A stretch of DNA of 64,000 bases from Tremella fuciformis (GCA_032768795.1 CP136490.1:6510001-6574000); one strand, 5' to 3'. Positions 9,678-22,872 are shown, counted from the stretch's first letter. The notes: a model not told the origin generated them from the letters alone. Numbers and translations are program-made.

Positions 9678-11568
9678 ATGGAACTCGCCAACTTTCGATT
9701 CGGTCTCGCGGCCGCACCGGCGCACAAGCGTCGCTCGGTCAAGAAGCGATGTGAGTGACATGCTTTTAATGTCCACATCTCTACTGACTTTTGTAGCGTG
9801 TGACCTCGCCGCCGGTGACCTCTACACCTACCCGACCGCATCAGACACGGTCAACGCGACTTCGCCAGTGACCTTCAAGTGGAACACGGCGTGCGATGTG
9901 TCCTCTTCGACCATTGACCTCTACCTTTACGCGCCGTCGTCCGCGGCCGGCCTGATTCACGCCTGGACCAATGTCGACTTCTCCACCGGCCAGTACACCG
10001 CGACTCTCCAGCCGAAGTGGTGGAACTCGACAGAGACAGTCAGCCTCCAGCTCAACATCATCGAAGGAGGTGGCTACTCGTTCTTGTCGTCCAACCCTTC
10101 CGGCCCAGTTTTCACCGCCACCTACCCAGCCTCCGACATGTACGCAACGACAGTCGAGAATGGCAAGACTGTCACATCCACTGCGGCCGCTGCGGCTACA
10201 CAGTCCGCTGATGCTGTCTTCCAGGATGTCTCCAACACCTCGTCGCACCACGGTATCTCGAAGGGCGGAATTGCCGCTGCCGTCGTCGTGCCCATCCTGT
10301 TCCTGATCGCGCTTGCCGCTGTTGGCGTCAAATTCTGGCGCGGAAAGGAGAAGGCCAAGCGCCGCCGCTGGTCCACCGCCATGTCCACCCACTCTGGTCT
10401 TGACTGGGAGAAGGGCGCTCACCCTGGCGAGAAGCCCCAATCGATTCTCGGCCGACCCAGCATGTCTACCATTGCCCGCCCCCACTCGCTCGCTGCAAGC
10501 TCGACTTTTGCCGTGGAGAACAACATGGCCGGCGCTGGAGCCGGCGGCTTTGCTCGTCCCGACCTTGCCGGTCTGCGATCCGCGTCCGTCGACAACGTTC
10601 ACCAGCTCCAGGCCCCTCGCCAGTCTCGTATCTCGTTCGCCGAGCAGACTCGTCCGGACCGCCGATCGCGTCTCTCCTTCGGTGGCGACCTTCGCCCGAC
10701 CGTCAGCAACGGCTCCGGCTCCATCCCTGTCTTCCGCATGGCTGCCGGCTCCAAGTCTGCCTCTGAGCTCAGCACTCCCCGCAGCAAGGCTTACGCCACT
10801 GGATCTGCTCTCGACGACCAGGAGGAGGAGATCAACATCTCGCCTTCGCAGATGCAGGGTCCTCACGCCTTTGCCGAGGCCGAGATGAGGCGAGTCGGAC
10901 AGGGTCGCCGCACCGGCCGTCGATCGATGCTGTCCATTGGCGACCGCTCGCGCAGGTCTTCCGGCGTGTCCGCTGTCGACCCCGAGGACTTCAAGTCTGC
11001 CGCTTCTGCTCGGGGCTCAGTCGACGAGCTCCGAGACATCGAAGCCAACATTCTGCGCCGGTCCGTCATGTCTGTCCAGTCCAACGCCCACTCGCCCGAC
11101 CCGAACCAGTCTGAGACCCTCGACGACATCCCGCCCGTCCCGACTCATAAGGAGTCCGACTCGGGTGACCTGACCGGCAAGAAGACCTTTGGACCGGACG
11201 AGATGCTCGCCGTGTACGCCGCCAGGGCAAAATCGCAAGCCGCCGGACCCGCCACTGCTCCCGCTGTCATCGAGAAGCCGCAGCCTGTGAGGCAGAACTC
11301 TGCCATGCGGGGACTCTTCCCCTCGCTCGGCGGAAAGAAGAACACCGACGCCTCGCTCATGCCTCCCCCGCCCACGCCGCAGGACATGAAGTCGATGGTG
11401 CACCTCAACAACGGCACGGTCAGCTCGAGCGTCGTCGACGCCATGCCCCACCCCGGCCCGCCCTCTGGCGGCCTCGCCCCTCAGTCAGCCGAGGGACGGA
11501 CAAGGAGCAACACGGCACGCCAGTCGGACGCCTCGGCATACTCTGACGACGTGGGCCGTGCGGAGTAG
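9678..11568 (+). CDS. Type I single-pass membrane protein with long cytosolic Ser-rich tail
   Basis: The first exon encodes MELANFRFGLAAAPAHKRRS, and a 46 bp intron (about 9750-9796) joins it to the main exon. The total is about 620 residues. Residues about 30-150 form a compact extracellular-type domain with Y-P-T-A-S-D-T-V near the start and several W and beta-strand motifs, resembling the Kre9/Knh1-like N-terminal domain of fungal surface proteins (inference). A strongly hydrophobic segment, A-A-A-V-V-V-P-I-L-F-L-I-A-L-A-A-V, follows near residue 190, then a K/R-rich stop-transfer. The remaining 400 residues are Ser-, Arg- and Pro-rich with repeated R-x-S patterns, as in phosphorylated cytosolic tails. 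A cell-surface sensor or scaffold role is possible but unproven. Confidence 0.75.
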
Positions 11569-11686
11569 TGGCGCAGTAGAGGGAAGTAGGAGGGAAGAAG
11601 AGGAAGGGAGGAGATCTGTACATGGACATTTCGTCTCACGTTTGCCCGCATCATCCGCGGCCCTGCCTCTGTCACAGTGGCCCGCA

Positions 11687-13213
11687 TCACGCTCGTTGAT
11701 ATCCGAGGGTTTGTGTTATATTATACGCGGGCGTGTTTAGGTATGCGCTGGATATCGCTATAGGTACAAGCAAGGTATAGGTATGCTCATGCTCGCCAGA
11801 CGAGATGAATGCTTGCATCGAGTACAAGTCACGACGGGGAGACGAGACCAGCTCGGATACACACGGGGGTAAATTAGAGTTGATTCCACCTATTGCGCGC
11901 CTCGCTGCGGCTGAAGTGTTCTTCACTCAGCACGAGTGTGAGGTGTGGTACAGAGAGGGGACTTACGCTTCTCTTCCTCGCCGCGCTCTTCTCGTAGTCT
12001 CCGCCTTCGACGGACGTACCATATGAGCCCGACGGCGAGGATGATGGCGGCGGAAATGACGATGACCGGGACGCAAATGGCGAGCTTGGTGTTGCTGCAC
12101 TCAGTCAGCACCGCTGCATGGCAAAGGCAAAGAGGGTGGGAGGCGTCGACGCACTTCGAGGTCGTCGAACTGGAATTGCTCTCTTCGCTACTGGCACTAC
12201 TGGCCGAGGACGACGCAGACGCGCCCGTGACGGGCGCCCCGCCGCCGGCGCTGGAGGACGCATGGGAGACGCCGATGGTCGTGGTGGGTATGACGGTGGT
12301 GCTGTCTGAGAACGCTGCGACGCTGATGGAAGCACTCGTGCTGGCCGCAGAGCTGGCCGAGGACGAGAAGGAGGAAGAAGGCGCTGTCGAGGTGGTGGAC
12401 GAGGTAGTAGAGGACGAGGGGGAGGTGGAGGTCGTGCTGGTCGTGGCTGCAGTCGCGGTGGCAGTGGTAGTAGTCGAGGACGCCGACGTGGTCGGGGCCA
12501 GGCTGCCATGAGTGCTAGTGCGCTACTTTGAGGGGAGGGTAGGACGCACATCGTGCCGGTCAACGCGACCTCGTCGATGTCCAGCCAGATGTAGCTCCCG
12601 CCTGACGACTTGGCATTCTCGTTGGAGATCTTGAGCTGGTGGTCGCCTTCCGCGAGGCCCGACGTGGCGTAGAGCACGGCTTGGAACTGGTCGGGCGAGG
12701 CGTAGCCTGAGAAATAGGACACATCGCCCCCATCGACCGAGACGCCGTACACGCCATGGCTATGCTCAGCTCAGTCTCCCGAGCCGCCTGCCGATGTATC
12801 TAAGTAAAGCTGGACTTCGACTCACTTGCCCCGCCGTGCGCCGAAGATGGAGATGTCCTTCCCTTGCCAGTGTATCAGGCAGTAGTCACCCTTCCGTCAG
12901 CCCACCTTCCTCCGCACGACACCAAAAGGACGACAATCGAATCACATTGTTGGTCGTCCCGTGGCTATGCGTCAGCTTCTCTTGGCACCAGTTGCAATAT
13001 GAATCTCACAAGGTCGAGTTGAAATAGTCGGTCGTCTTGTCGTCATCTTATCTCAGCACGACCTTTCTCTTCCACTCCACGGACGACCCACCCGTGTGAC
13101 CGGGATACTTGTACAGCCTACAGTCAGCTCTGTACGCTAACGAGACGGTCGACCCACCAGGACGTCCCCACCCATTGGAAGTACGCGTTGGTATCGTCAA
13201 TCACCGTCGCCAT
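11687..13213 (-). CDS. Single-pass membrane protein with fungal DYFNST-type ectodomain
   Basis: The ATG at 13213 opens MATVIDDTNAYFQWVG. Several small exons follow, with pieces D-Y-F-N-S-T-F-H-G-T and G-K-D-I-S-I-F-G-A-R. The well-defined exon has Y-G-V-S-V-D-G-G and S-G-L-A-E-G-D-H, then a Ser/Thr-only stretch of about 110 residues. A transmembrane segment, C-V-P-V-I-V-I-S-A-A-I-I-L-A-V-G-L, and an R-R-R-R-R-L-R-E-E stop-transfer close it. This layout matches a large family of basidiomycete surface proteins of unknown role. The last exon, ending at 11687, is an extrapolation across an intron near 11928-11968. Exon edges between 12750 and 13213 are uncertain. It converges with the membrane-protein gene on its left. 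Confidence 0.65.
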
Positions 13214-13932
13214 GGGGCATCACCGTCGAGCTCTCTCGTAATCGTGAGGGAAGAACAAGGGAGCTGGTGAGCGGCCGCACCACGTCGCTTTTCGGAGAGG
13301 CTGAGATGAGTTATAAGTAGGTGTGGTGGTGAGAACGAGCGACGAGGGTGAGTGACGGGTGCGCTTCGTGTGGACCTCGAGATGAGTAGGATGAAGGAGC
13401 ACCTCGGCGCGCGTCAGTCAGACCCAGAGTCGACCCTCTTCGCCTCTGCCCTCGGCGGGATGGGATCGAGGGACCGAGGGATGGGGGGACGCTCCTTTGA
13501 TGTCAGGAGATCAGCCCATTTGTGGGCGCTGAAAGGACCTGGCGTAGAGGACCACCTTGCCTCTCGCTGGTCGACACTGCCCGATGTATTGTCTTCGACC
13601 AGCTTGAAGGGACCTTTCGTCTTTATTCCATTCACGGCCATCGGTCCTAAAGCATGCCACCTCCTGAATGCTCTTGTGAGGGACCGTCAGAAAGGGGCCC
13701 GTCCTGTCAGTATGAATGGGGCCTAGGCCTGGAGCACAGTTGGAGAGCAACAGAGCGAGTCGTGAGATCGTCATGGCATCGCGTGTCCTGGAAGTCTGAT
13801 GGGTGGTGATACTACGTTTTCGGTAGACTTGGGCTTTGTTCAGCTACATGCTGCTCCGCCTGCACGTCAGCGTGGTCCAGTGTCCTGGGCGAGGGTCATA
13901 CCAATGCTAGCTGTTCTTCTCGGAACTGCTCA
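13214..13932. other. Intergenic, no gene seen
   Basis: About 700 bp between two minus-strand genes. Open frames on both strands overlap each other and none has a recognisable motif. It should include the promoter of the membrane-protein gene. Confidence 0.35.
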
Positions 13933-14149
13933 TCAGCACACTCTTATGACTCGTCCAGTTAAGAGGGACCGCACGGCCTGTTTCCGCCTCGCAAGCCGGT
14001 CGTTGAAGCCCTGCACCATAGCCACGCCCGCTACAGCCTGCAGGGCGTCAGCTCCTCAGCAATAGTCACAGGAAGGGCTAGCTCACAGCTACGCCCAAGC
14101 TGGCGAGGACAGTGCCGCGCTGGATGATGTCTCCCACCGAGAGGGGCAT
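13933..14149 (-). CDS. Tiny mitochondrial protein resembling COX14
   Basis: A two-exon gene too short to stand out as an open frame. Exon 1 encodes MPLSVGDIIQRGTVLASLGV. A 49 bp intron with GTGAGC and CTGCAG ends (14038-14086) joins it in frame to A-V-A-G-V-A-M-V-Q-G-F-N-D-R-L-A-R-R, and the protein stops after about 55 residues. A single hydrophobic helix follows a D-x-x-x-R-x-T-V-L start and is followed by basic residues. This is the pattern of Cox14-type cytochrome c oxidase assembly factors of the inner mitochondrial membrane. The match is by pattern only. Its divergent partner, 157 bp away, also looks like a respiratory assembly factor. Confidence 0.55.
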
Positions 14150-14306
14150 GTCTGTTGAAAGTGAAGAAGCGGTCAATGGGCTGGCGGCAAAATCAAAGTC
14201 GTTGGCCGATCGGCTCGACAGAAGTTGCCGGCGGGATTTTCGATCTCCTTCTGCATCTTCTTCACCTTCATCCGTCCATTACTATCGAAGAGCAGCGCAA
14301 AGCAGA

Positions 14307-14753
14307 ATGTCCCGCCTCGCCCGGCTCGTCGAGGTCGTGCGATCTCTCCCTCCTACACCTCTGCGCCCACAGGGCTCGCCGCAACTTTCGGACGCCCTGG
14401 AAAGTATCATCTCACGGCAGTTCCCTTCCACCTCTGCCTCTGCCTCCTCCTCGGCATCGACATCGGCATCGGCGACTGGCGCACTGGGCGAAGCGGACGA
14501 ACAGCGCGTAGCACGCCTGCTCGGTCCGCTCGAGCGTCTCACTGCCGGCTCTGCACTGGCCGAGGTGAGCCTGACTTTTGACGGTTGAGATTGTGGACGG
14601 GGCTGAGGGCAGTATCCTCTCTCTGCCAAGACGCTGCGGCCGGCGCACGATGCGCTGTACTACAAGCGGATCTTGGACGGGGTACATCGGTCGGCTCGTG
14701 GAGAGGGCAGGAGCTGGTGGCGGCGGTTCTTCCAGGTCAGAGGGGATGCCTAG
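14307..14753 (+). CDS. CBP6/UQCC2-like mitochondrial assembly factor
   Basis: Exon 1 starts MSRLARLVEVVRSLPPTPLR and runs through a Ser/Ala linker to L-A-G-P-L-like helices, ending A-L-A-E. An intron of about 54 bp (near 14561-14614) joins to Y-P-L-S-A-K-T-L-R-P-A-H-D and then Y-Y-K-R-I-L-D-G-V and W-W-R-R-F-F. Length is about 130 residues. A short protein with a Pro-rich start, central helices and a final Y-Y-x-R...W-W-x-R-F-F block is typical of fungal Cbp6/UQCC2 proteins, which help synthesis and assembly of cytochrome b in complex III. The assignment is by pattern and moderately sure. The reading frame itself is well supported. Confidence 0.6.
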
Positions 14754-14836
14754 ATCCACGAGAAGGAAGGGAGGAGGATCCATTGTACAGTACGCCCATT
14801 ATGCATCATGACCCACGCTACGACCTATACCCAGAA

Positions 14837-15906
14837 CTATGTCTGCCCCTGCGCCTGCTGCTGCTGTTGGGGCTGCTGTCCAGCCCGTCTCCGCCCAAAC
14901 CCAGCCCACTCCCGCATCTCATCCACCTCCACCGCGCCCTCCCGCTCACCATCCTCCACGCAGCGCAGGACAGCCTCGGCCACATGGTCCACATGCAGCG
15001 GATGCGTGCGCAGCGCCTCGGCCACGCCGCCCAGCGCCGACGCGCGCGCAAACGGCAGCGAGAGTGGCAGCGCGTCGTGCGCCGCGGCAGTGAGGGAGAG
15101 GCCGAACGCGGGGAAGGTCGAGATGGGCCGGATGTGCGGGTGGTACATCAGCCCAGGGCGCATGAACACTGGCCGCACGGTCGGCGGGACGACGGCTCTG
15201 CATCGCTGGGCGATGGCTACTTCGGCCTGGCGCTTGCTGTCTAGGTATCCGCGCGGGATGAGGGGCCGGAAGGCGTCGGCGGCGGAGATGTAGACGAACG
15301 GTCGGCGCGATGTAGAGGGGCCTGCCTCGGCTGGCACAGGAGGGGTGTGGAGCATCGTGTCGAGCACAGCGAGAGCTGGAATCAATACCCCTTCCAGCTC
15401 GATCTTACCCACCCGAGTCCCGGTTCATCCCCTCGTATCCCCTCCTCCGCTCCTTCTCACCTTTCAGCCTGCCCGCTCCATCCCCCATCAGGCCCCTCGC
15501 GACGCTGCCCAGTACACCCGGCACGTTGCCATCTCTCAGATGAGCCTTGTAGCCCGTATCCTCCAGCAATATACCGAGAGTATGTACGACCGCTCCGGAA
15601 GCAGCGACGAGGTCTCGGTATGTCGAGGGGGTGAAGGCGTCGCCTTTGTGCCATGCCACTTCGTTGGCCCATGCAGGCGTATGGCCCGCTGGGGTTCGAT
15701 ACGGACTCCCAGATGATCTCCATGTCAGTCGACTCACTGAGAGCCAGCGGAGAGACCTCACGACACCGATGACACAGAGTAACCCTTGCCCACTGCCGTC
15801 TTGCAGATCGCCGAGCCTGATCGTCAATCCTGTCTCATACACCACAGCCAGGTCTCACCCAGAAATCCGTTCCCGCCTACAACCAACAGTTTGCGACCCG
15901 TGGCCA
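14837..15906 (-). CDS. COQ11: COQ11-like NAD(P)-binding protein, mitochondrial
   Basis: The start MATGRKLLVVGGNGFLG is a Rossmann G-x-x-G-x-x-G of the atypical short-chain dehydrogenase type. Two short introns (about 15815-15857 and 15722-15770) join G-S-A-I-C-K-T-A-V to S-G-S-P-Y-R-T-P-A-G-H. Then come A-W-H-K-G-D and G-A-V-V-H-T-L-G-I-L-L. A later exon has F-V-Y-I-S-A-A-D and G-Y-L-D-S-K-R-Q-A-E, where the usual YxxxK reads YLDSK. F-M-R-P-G-L-M-Y-H and H-V-D-H-V-A-E-A-V follow. This is the YLR290C/Coq11 pattern, linked in yeast to coenzyme Q synthesis at the inner membrane. The Gln-rich tail is unusual. Length is about 310 residues. Confidence 0.75.
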
Positions 15907-16092
15907 TTTTGAAGAGCGAAGTATCAACCATGAAGTCAAGATCTCGTCCGACTTTGCGAGACCAGCCCGGCGGTGGAGGCAGCTTCGGACGTCACAAATG
16001 CACCCATGATATCGTGAACATGCCACTATTCACATTCATTCACAAGCAGCTTCTACAATCTCGAAACACTACAGACAACCAAAGATATCGCC

Positions 16093-17641
<1,549 letters not shown>

Positions 17642-18487
17642 GGTGGCGAGAGTTTACTGCGCTGGTATGTGACAGTAAAGAGACAGCGATAAGGGAACGT
17701 TATGTGGTGGTATGAGTGGAAGGTGATGAGGAGAAAGGAAGGAATAGCGTCAGCTTATGTATTCAATGCTGCCGGTACGTCGCCTCAGGGTGCTTCGACG
17801 TTCAAGTAGACAGGAGGATTGGTAAGACGAGAAGAAGAGGGGTATAGACGGTATGGAAAGAGCTGGAAGAAACGTGGGTGGCAAGGTCGCGCGACCAGTC
17901 AGGTCCATCGTCCGCTGCTTTCCGACGAGACTGGCACGTTGGAGACAGCTCCGGGAGGCTGGGTGGTCGCCTGTACGAGAACGAGGACGGGAGAGAGGGG
18001 TGGATGCTCACCTGATGCTGAGGATACAGTGGGTTGGATGAAGAGGTGAATGAGAGATAGGATCGAGGGTGATGACGACGGCTATGGGGTGATACGGCTG
18101 AGTCAGGGTAACGAATGGCTGTGACCCTTTCGGGGCCCACCGCTTCATACTTCGGCGTTATTGCATGTGGCACTTCAGTGGCCACTCGTCTCCAAGTAGC
18201 CGGGCTCCGAGACGCGCTTGGAAGACGACCAAAAGAGCAGCAGCACCAAGACTGCTGCGATCCTCACCTTTGTCACCCCTTCTCTCACTCGCGGATTCTG
18301 CTCCCCCTCCAGCACAGCATTCCGGTCCGGCATCCTTCCCACACCGCAAGACATCTCACAACAGACCTTCGTTCGTACACGATCGCACTAGCGCTCACGC
18401 ACACACATTCCTTCCTTGGCACCGGCACAGCACACTGGTCGACCGACTGACTCGAACAACCAGCATACGACTCACTGAACCCCGATC
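17642..18487. promoter_or_regulatory. Divergent promoter of polyubiquitin and the RRM-like gene
   Basis: About 845 bp between two divergent starts. Short frames on both strands are open, including one of 127 codons on the minus strand, but none has a family feature. The right half is C/T-rich on the plus strand, as at other promoters in this window. Confidence 0.4.
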
Positions 18488-19478
18488 ATGTCCATTTCAC
18501 TTCCTAATGGCACATTTCTGCCGGCGCCCTCGAGCAGCAATGCGCCCGTCTCGGCCGCGGTGACACGTATCCTTCACTTGGCCAACTTCACCCCCGAGTG
18601 AGTCCGAGTTGGGTGTGCGACGTTGAGTGATGCGTCGTGCTAGACTGGTTACTGAGAGTCCAGTCTCAAGACGCGCGACCTGCAAGCCATGTTCAAAGAG
18701 TGGGAAGGGGACAAGGGGGGATTCCGCATCAAATGGGTGGACGACACCAACGCCCTGGTGGTGTTCGCGGATGCCAACGTCGGTGAGTGTCTCCTCTGGG
18801 AGGTCGAGGCCGAACGGAGAGGCCAGACTTTCTGACACGCAAGCCAAACGCGCATACCTGACCTTCCTACTTCACCCGCCACCCGCCTTCACCTCGCCGG
18901 CACTGATCAAACCCTACGATCGCCCCGACGCAGCTCAGATCATCGCCGCTCTCTCCGCGCGCGCCATGGGTCATCGTGCGGGCGCGTCGTCCACCATGCA
19001 GTCTATCGGCAACCTCGCCTCGTCCATCTCGGGACTGCCGAATGGCTTGCATGGGGTCGGACACGACCGAACAGGATCTCTTGGCGGGACAGGCGGGCTC
19101 AATGGATTCGTCATGCCACTCAAGTCGTCAACAACAGCCGCCAGCAGGGGCGTTGGCGGTATGCCGGTCCCGACTCGGGGCCATGGCCGATCCGGTTCGG
19201 CTTCGTCGGCATGGGGCAAGCAGAGCATGAGCGGGGCGTTGAGTTTCCCAAGCAGTGGAAGCGGACGTCTTCCGACACACAACGAGAAGGAGCGCGAGGG
19301 CGCAGAGTCGGGAACGACGAGCTTTCCTTCCCGCAGTGCGTCGAGCTCGAGCGGCGAAGACCCCGTGGTACTGTTGCCTCCGCAGGGAAAGATGGGCAGT
19401 GCGAGTTCTCGGAGGGATAGCATGAGCGCTGAGAAGGCTCTGAGAGAAGTGCAGCGGGCGCTCGAGTCGGCGGCGTGA
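18488..19478 (+). CDS. RRM-like protein of the R3HCC1 type
   Basis: The protein starts MSISLPNGTFLPAPSSSNAP. Two introns (about 18599-18660 and 18782-18844) join V-T-R-I-L-H-L-A-N-F-T-P-E to L-K-T-R-D-L-Q-A-M-F and then W-V-D-D-T-N-A-L-V-V-F. The beta-alpha-beta order, with W-V-D-D-T-x-A-L-x-V-F, is the signature of the RRM-like domain in R3HCC1/R3HCC1L proteins. After about residue 110 the chain is a low-complexity Gly/Ser-rich tail with many R-x-S sites, ending in a short amphipathic helix (A-L-R-E-V-Q-R-A-L). An RNA-binding role is likely; the target is not known. Length is about 290 residues. Confidence 0.75.
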
Positions 19479-20517
19479 GCTCGCCCGAGGTGGGACCGGG
19501 AGGGCAGATGTCTGTTTGGCGAATGGTTTGCTTGGTGAAGGCGAGCGGACGAGACTGCATCATTCATTTCATTACATTCCTTGGCTGTCCATTCACATTT
19601 GTACACTCTCAGCATGTATGTCACGTCACACTTCCTGGTCGGTGTTGCTGGAACGAACAAGGACCGAGGGCGTCGTCGGACTTGCAGATGGTTGTCGTGT
19701 GAGGGAGGAGGAGTGTGCCTGAAGAGAGAGAGGCGTGATGCCGGTAGAATGGATGAAACGCCTTTGTGCATACGCCTCTCTCCTCCTCCTCCCCCTCCTT
19801 TTCCACACCTTTCGAAACCTTTTTGTCATGTCGTCTTTGTCGTCGTCGTCGCCGTGGCTATTCCCGCGCTCGTCTCTCTCTGTCCCGGGGTACACGACGA
19901 GCAGAACGAAAGGAACAGATCTGCCCGCTTTGTCTGTCTGACTTGAGCGTCGGACCCGTTCGCCGCACGCGCAGTCACCCCGACGATGCACTGGGTTGTG
20001 GAATGTGGGTTGTGGGATTGGTGTTCCAGCCCCTTTGATGCCGAGAATATACTCGTCGCCGTCATCTTCCCCTTGTCCTCGGCCGGCCCATGCGTCGCAG
20101 GCGACAACCCACCATGTATTCTCTACTGATTCCCCTCTCTCTCCTCTTCTGACTTTGCCTCTCTACACCTCTACTTTAACTCGACCTGCTTGGTATATAA
20201 CCCCTTCTTTGCCTGGCGCGAAGAGAGGTCTACGCCCACACGGCACCACTCATCCACATCCACAGCGTCTCAGCATCCCTTTCAACCTAGCTAGGACCCA
20301 TCAGCCTCCGTCCATCACGCATCATCACTCTGCCCACGAGCCGGCCGTCCCTCTCCAGTCAAGGCCCTCGAAACAGTCTCGGAGGAGAACAGCGAAACAG
20401 CGAAAGCAGGGCGCGGACAGAGCACGGCGAACAACGGGCAAGACAAACGCACAGGGCACAGGGCGGTCCCGGGTCTGAAACCACGAACACAGACCCCAAG
20501 GACACCCCCTTGGCACC
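19479..20517. promoter_or_regulatory. Long spacer with C/T-rich promoter tract
   Basis: About 1 kb without a supported gene. C/T-rich blocks lie at about 19775-19880 and 20120-20350 on the plus strand, ahead of the DUF1996 gene. No RNA gene or repeat family was recognised. Confidence 0.4.
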
Positions 20518-22438
20518 ATGTTGACCGCGGCGACTACTTTAACACTATCTCCTCACCGACCTCCCCGCCGTTCTCGTCTTCGCTCGCGCTCACGCTCACG
20601 CAGCCCCGCAACTCACCCCAGTCGCTCGTTACTACCCCTCCTCGTCTGCGCTCTTGCCGGCATGAGCTTGACAGACGCAGCCAATGACCACTTCATCATC
20701 ACCCAACTGGCCAGCCTGGCCATAGGCCGCATGGACCCCATCATCAGTCCCAATGCAGTCTCGGGTCATGTGCATAATGTTCAAGGCGGCTCGGCCTTCT
20801 CTCGTGAGTCTCTCATCCTTCGCCCACTTGCAGCTTGCTCAAGATGTAGAGTCCCTCGGCACGACCGACGACCTCGCCACTTCCGCCTGTTCCTCGGCCA
20901 TTGTCGGTGCGGACAAGAGCAACTACTGGGCGCCTCTCCTGTATCACCGCTACCCCAACGACACCTACAGCGCCATCATGAGCCAGACGCGCATCTACTA
21001 CTTCTCCAAGGGCACGGATGTGAAGCCCTATCCGAAAGGCCTGCGCATGATTACTGGTACGGCCATGACTCGCGATGCGGACGCGACACAGAGTTTGGGC
21101 ATCAAGATAGCTTGCAACAACGGAGATACAGAAGGTCCGCAGGGCCAGTACCTTCCCACGTACGCCGACAATCCTGGAGGCTGCGAAGTCTATGCATTGG
21201 GCATTTACTTTCCCAGTACGTCTCACCTCTTCACTGGAATCGCAGCTGACGGAAAGGTTGCGGCTGGGCAAACCAGACTCTCGACTCGCCCGATCACTTG
21301 TACGTCTTCACAGCCCTGGCGCGCTGTCTATGCTGATCGCAGCTCTCACATGGCTTGGCCTTTGACTGCCGTTGGCGGTGGTGTTGGGACTATCACCGAC
21401 GTCAACGGTGAACTCTGCCCCGACTCGCATCCGGTATGTCTCACCGTTCATTGCTTGTCCTTCGCTCACGAAACAGATCAAGTACCCCACCGTCTTCTAC
21501 CAGACCAACTATCACCCGGATGCCAACCAGAAGTGGAGAGATGACGATAACGTGCTTGTCCTAGCGCACGGAGACAGTTTAGGTACCGCGTACCACGCGG
21601 ACGTCATATTCAATGTGAGTACTCGAACAACGTGGCGATTGATTTCCACTGACCCTCAGTGGGACGATGGCGTATTGGCGAGCGCCATTGCGCAGTGTGG
21701 GGCGAATGGCAAAGGTGTCGGCGAAGACTTGTCTGCCTGCGCGCCGTTCAAATCCACACTGTCGACCAGCAACTCGGACAACTGCCGCTATCAGAACGAG
21801 ATGCCAGCCGAGTGAGCAACAAATTGCCTCTTCTATGCTGTTGCTGATCGGAAGGGACATCGGCTACTACCGCCCTCTCAGTGCACTACCTGGTTGCAAC
21901 CCCCTCTGGCCCGCCTCGGCTGGCGGCACCAAACCCGCCTGCACTAGCTCCGCCAACCCTAGCTTCGTTGGACCTAACGTCTACTTCTCCAATCTGAAGT
22001 TCCGCACGCATATACCGCTCACTATGGGCGGTATACCGGACGACGACTCGCTCGACGGTATGATTCCCTCCGTTGGTGACCCGAGCGCCTCGACCCTCCA
22101 GCGTTGGGGCAGCGACGGGACAGATGAGACCAAGGTTTCAATCGGTAAACAGCTGCAGATCGAAGCGGCGTCCGCATCCAAGTCTGGTAGTGGCACCACG
22201 ACATCTGCGACCAAGGGCAAGACCAGCTCGACGGCAAAGCATACAAGTACAACGCGGGTCGGTGGAGAAGCCCTCGCACAGGCGTCTTCCACCTCCAAGC
22301 CGAACAAAGTCTGCAAGTGGGTATTCCTTTCTTGCATTTGGGATCCCAAAGCTGAACGTCAGACGCAAGAAGAAGCGCTCGGCACTCGACAAGGGGCTCA
22401 AGAGGCACCTTGCTCGGAAACATTCCCAGGGACATTGA
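20518..22438 (+). CDS. Secreted DUF1996 protein
   Basis: The ATG at 20518 gives an Arg/Ser-rich N-terminus and then a hydrophobic core, L-L-P-L-L-V-C-A-L-A-G, likely a signal peptide or anchor. The DUF1996 domain begins R-M-D-P-I-I-S-P-N-A-V-S-G-H-V-H and continues with Y-W-A-P-L-L-Y and Y-Y-F-S-K-G. At least six short introns join blocks such as C-P-D-S-H-P to I-K-Y-P-T-V-F-Y-Q-T, and C-R-Y-Q-N-E-M-P-A-E to D-I-G-Y-Y-R-P-L. A long Ser/Thr/Lys tail follows, and a final exon ends K-R-H-L-A-R-K-H. The domain is frequent in fungal secreted proteins and its biochemical role is not settled. Exon edges around 21220-21350 are approximate. Confidence 0.85.
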
Positions 22439-22714
22439 GGCCTGTGGTATTTGTGAACGCTTATATGTCTAATAAACACACGTCTTTTTCTCTCTCTCGG
22501 TCTTTATGCATGTACCGGCGCGGGACGCCATCTATGTCTGACATTCCTGCTCCCCAGTGTCGCGTATCTGACGCCTGCTGACGGCTCCCCCCCCAGCGTG
22601 CTACGGCATCATACCCATGCAGTGTTCTGAGAAGCCGACCCGAACCGGAATACCGGGTCGGACCCGGCTGATCGGCGTCGGCCGTTCCCGCTACTGTAGT
22701 TACCGTTAAACTGG
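22439..22714. other. Palindrome-rich spacer left of the Helitron
   Basis: The stretch has an AATAAA signal near 22470, which probably ends the DUF1996 transcript. At 22635-22661 is an 8 bp inverted repeat (CCGACCCG...CGGGTCGG), overlapping a second one, CCGGGTC-G-GACCCGG, at 22653-22667. No gene is seen. The 5' end of the transposon may lie here rather than at 22715, for example at the A|TC step at 22671-22673. Confidence 0.45.
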
Positions 22715-22716
22715 TC

Positions 22717-22731
22717 CCGGGCGTAGCCCGG
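22717..22731. repeat. Left-end hairpin and copy of the terminal 11-mer
   Basis: The 15 bp read CCGGGC-GTA-GCCCGG, a perfect 6 bp stem with a 3 nt loop. The first 11 bases recur inverted near the right end at 30997-31007. Confidence 0.6.
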
Positions 22732-22872
22732 TCAATTTATGGGCTCGCTTTACACCGTTCCTGTAAAATTCAGACCAAACCCCGCGGGAATTTGCATGTG
22801 GCTTTCTTCCTCTTTGAGATGTTGTGCTGCCTGGAATATGCTCTGCCGTAACACCAGCCACCTCTACGCACT

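Noticed and set aside
9841..10866. A 341-codon frame opposite the membrane-protein gene
   Set aside because: Its composition is Arg/Gly-rich as expected of an antisense shadow, and the plus strand has a clear protein with a membrane segment.
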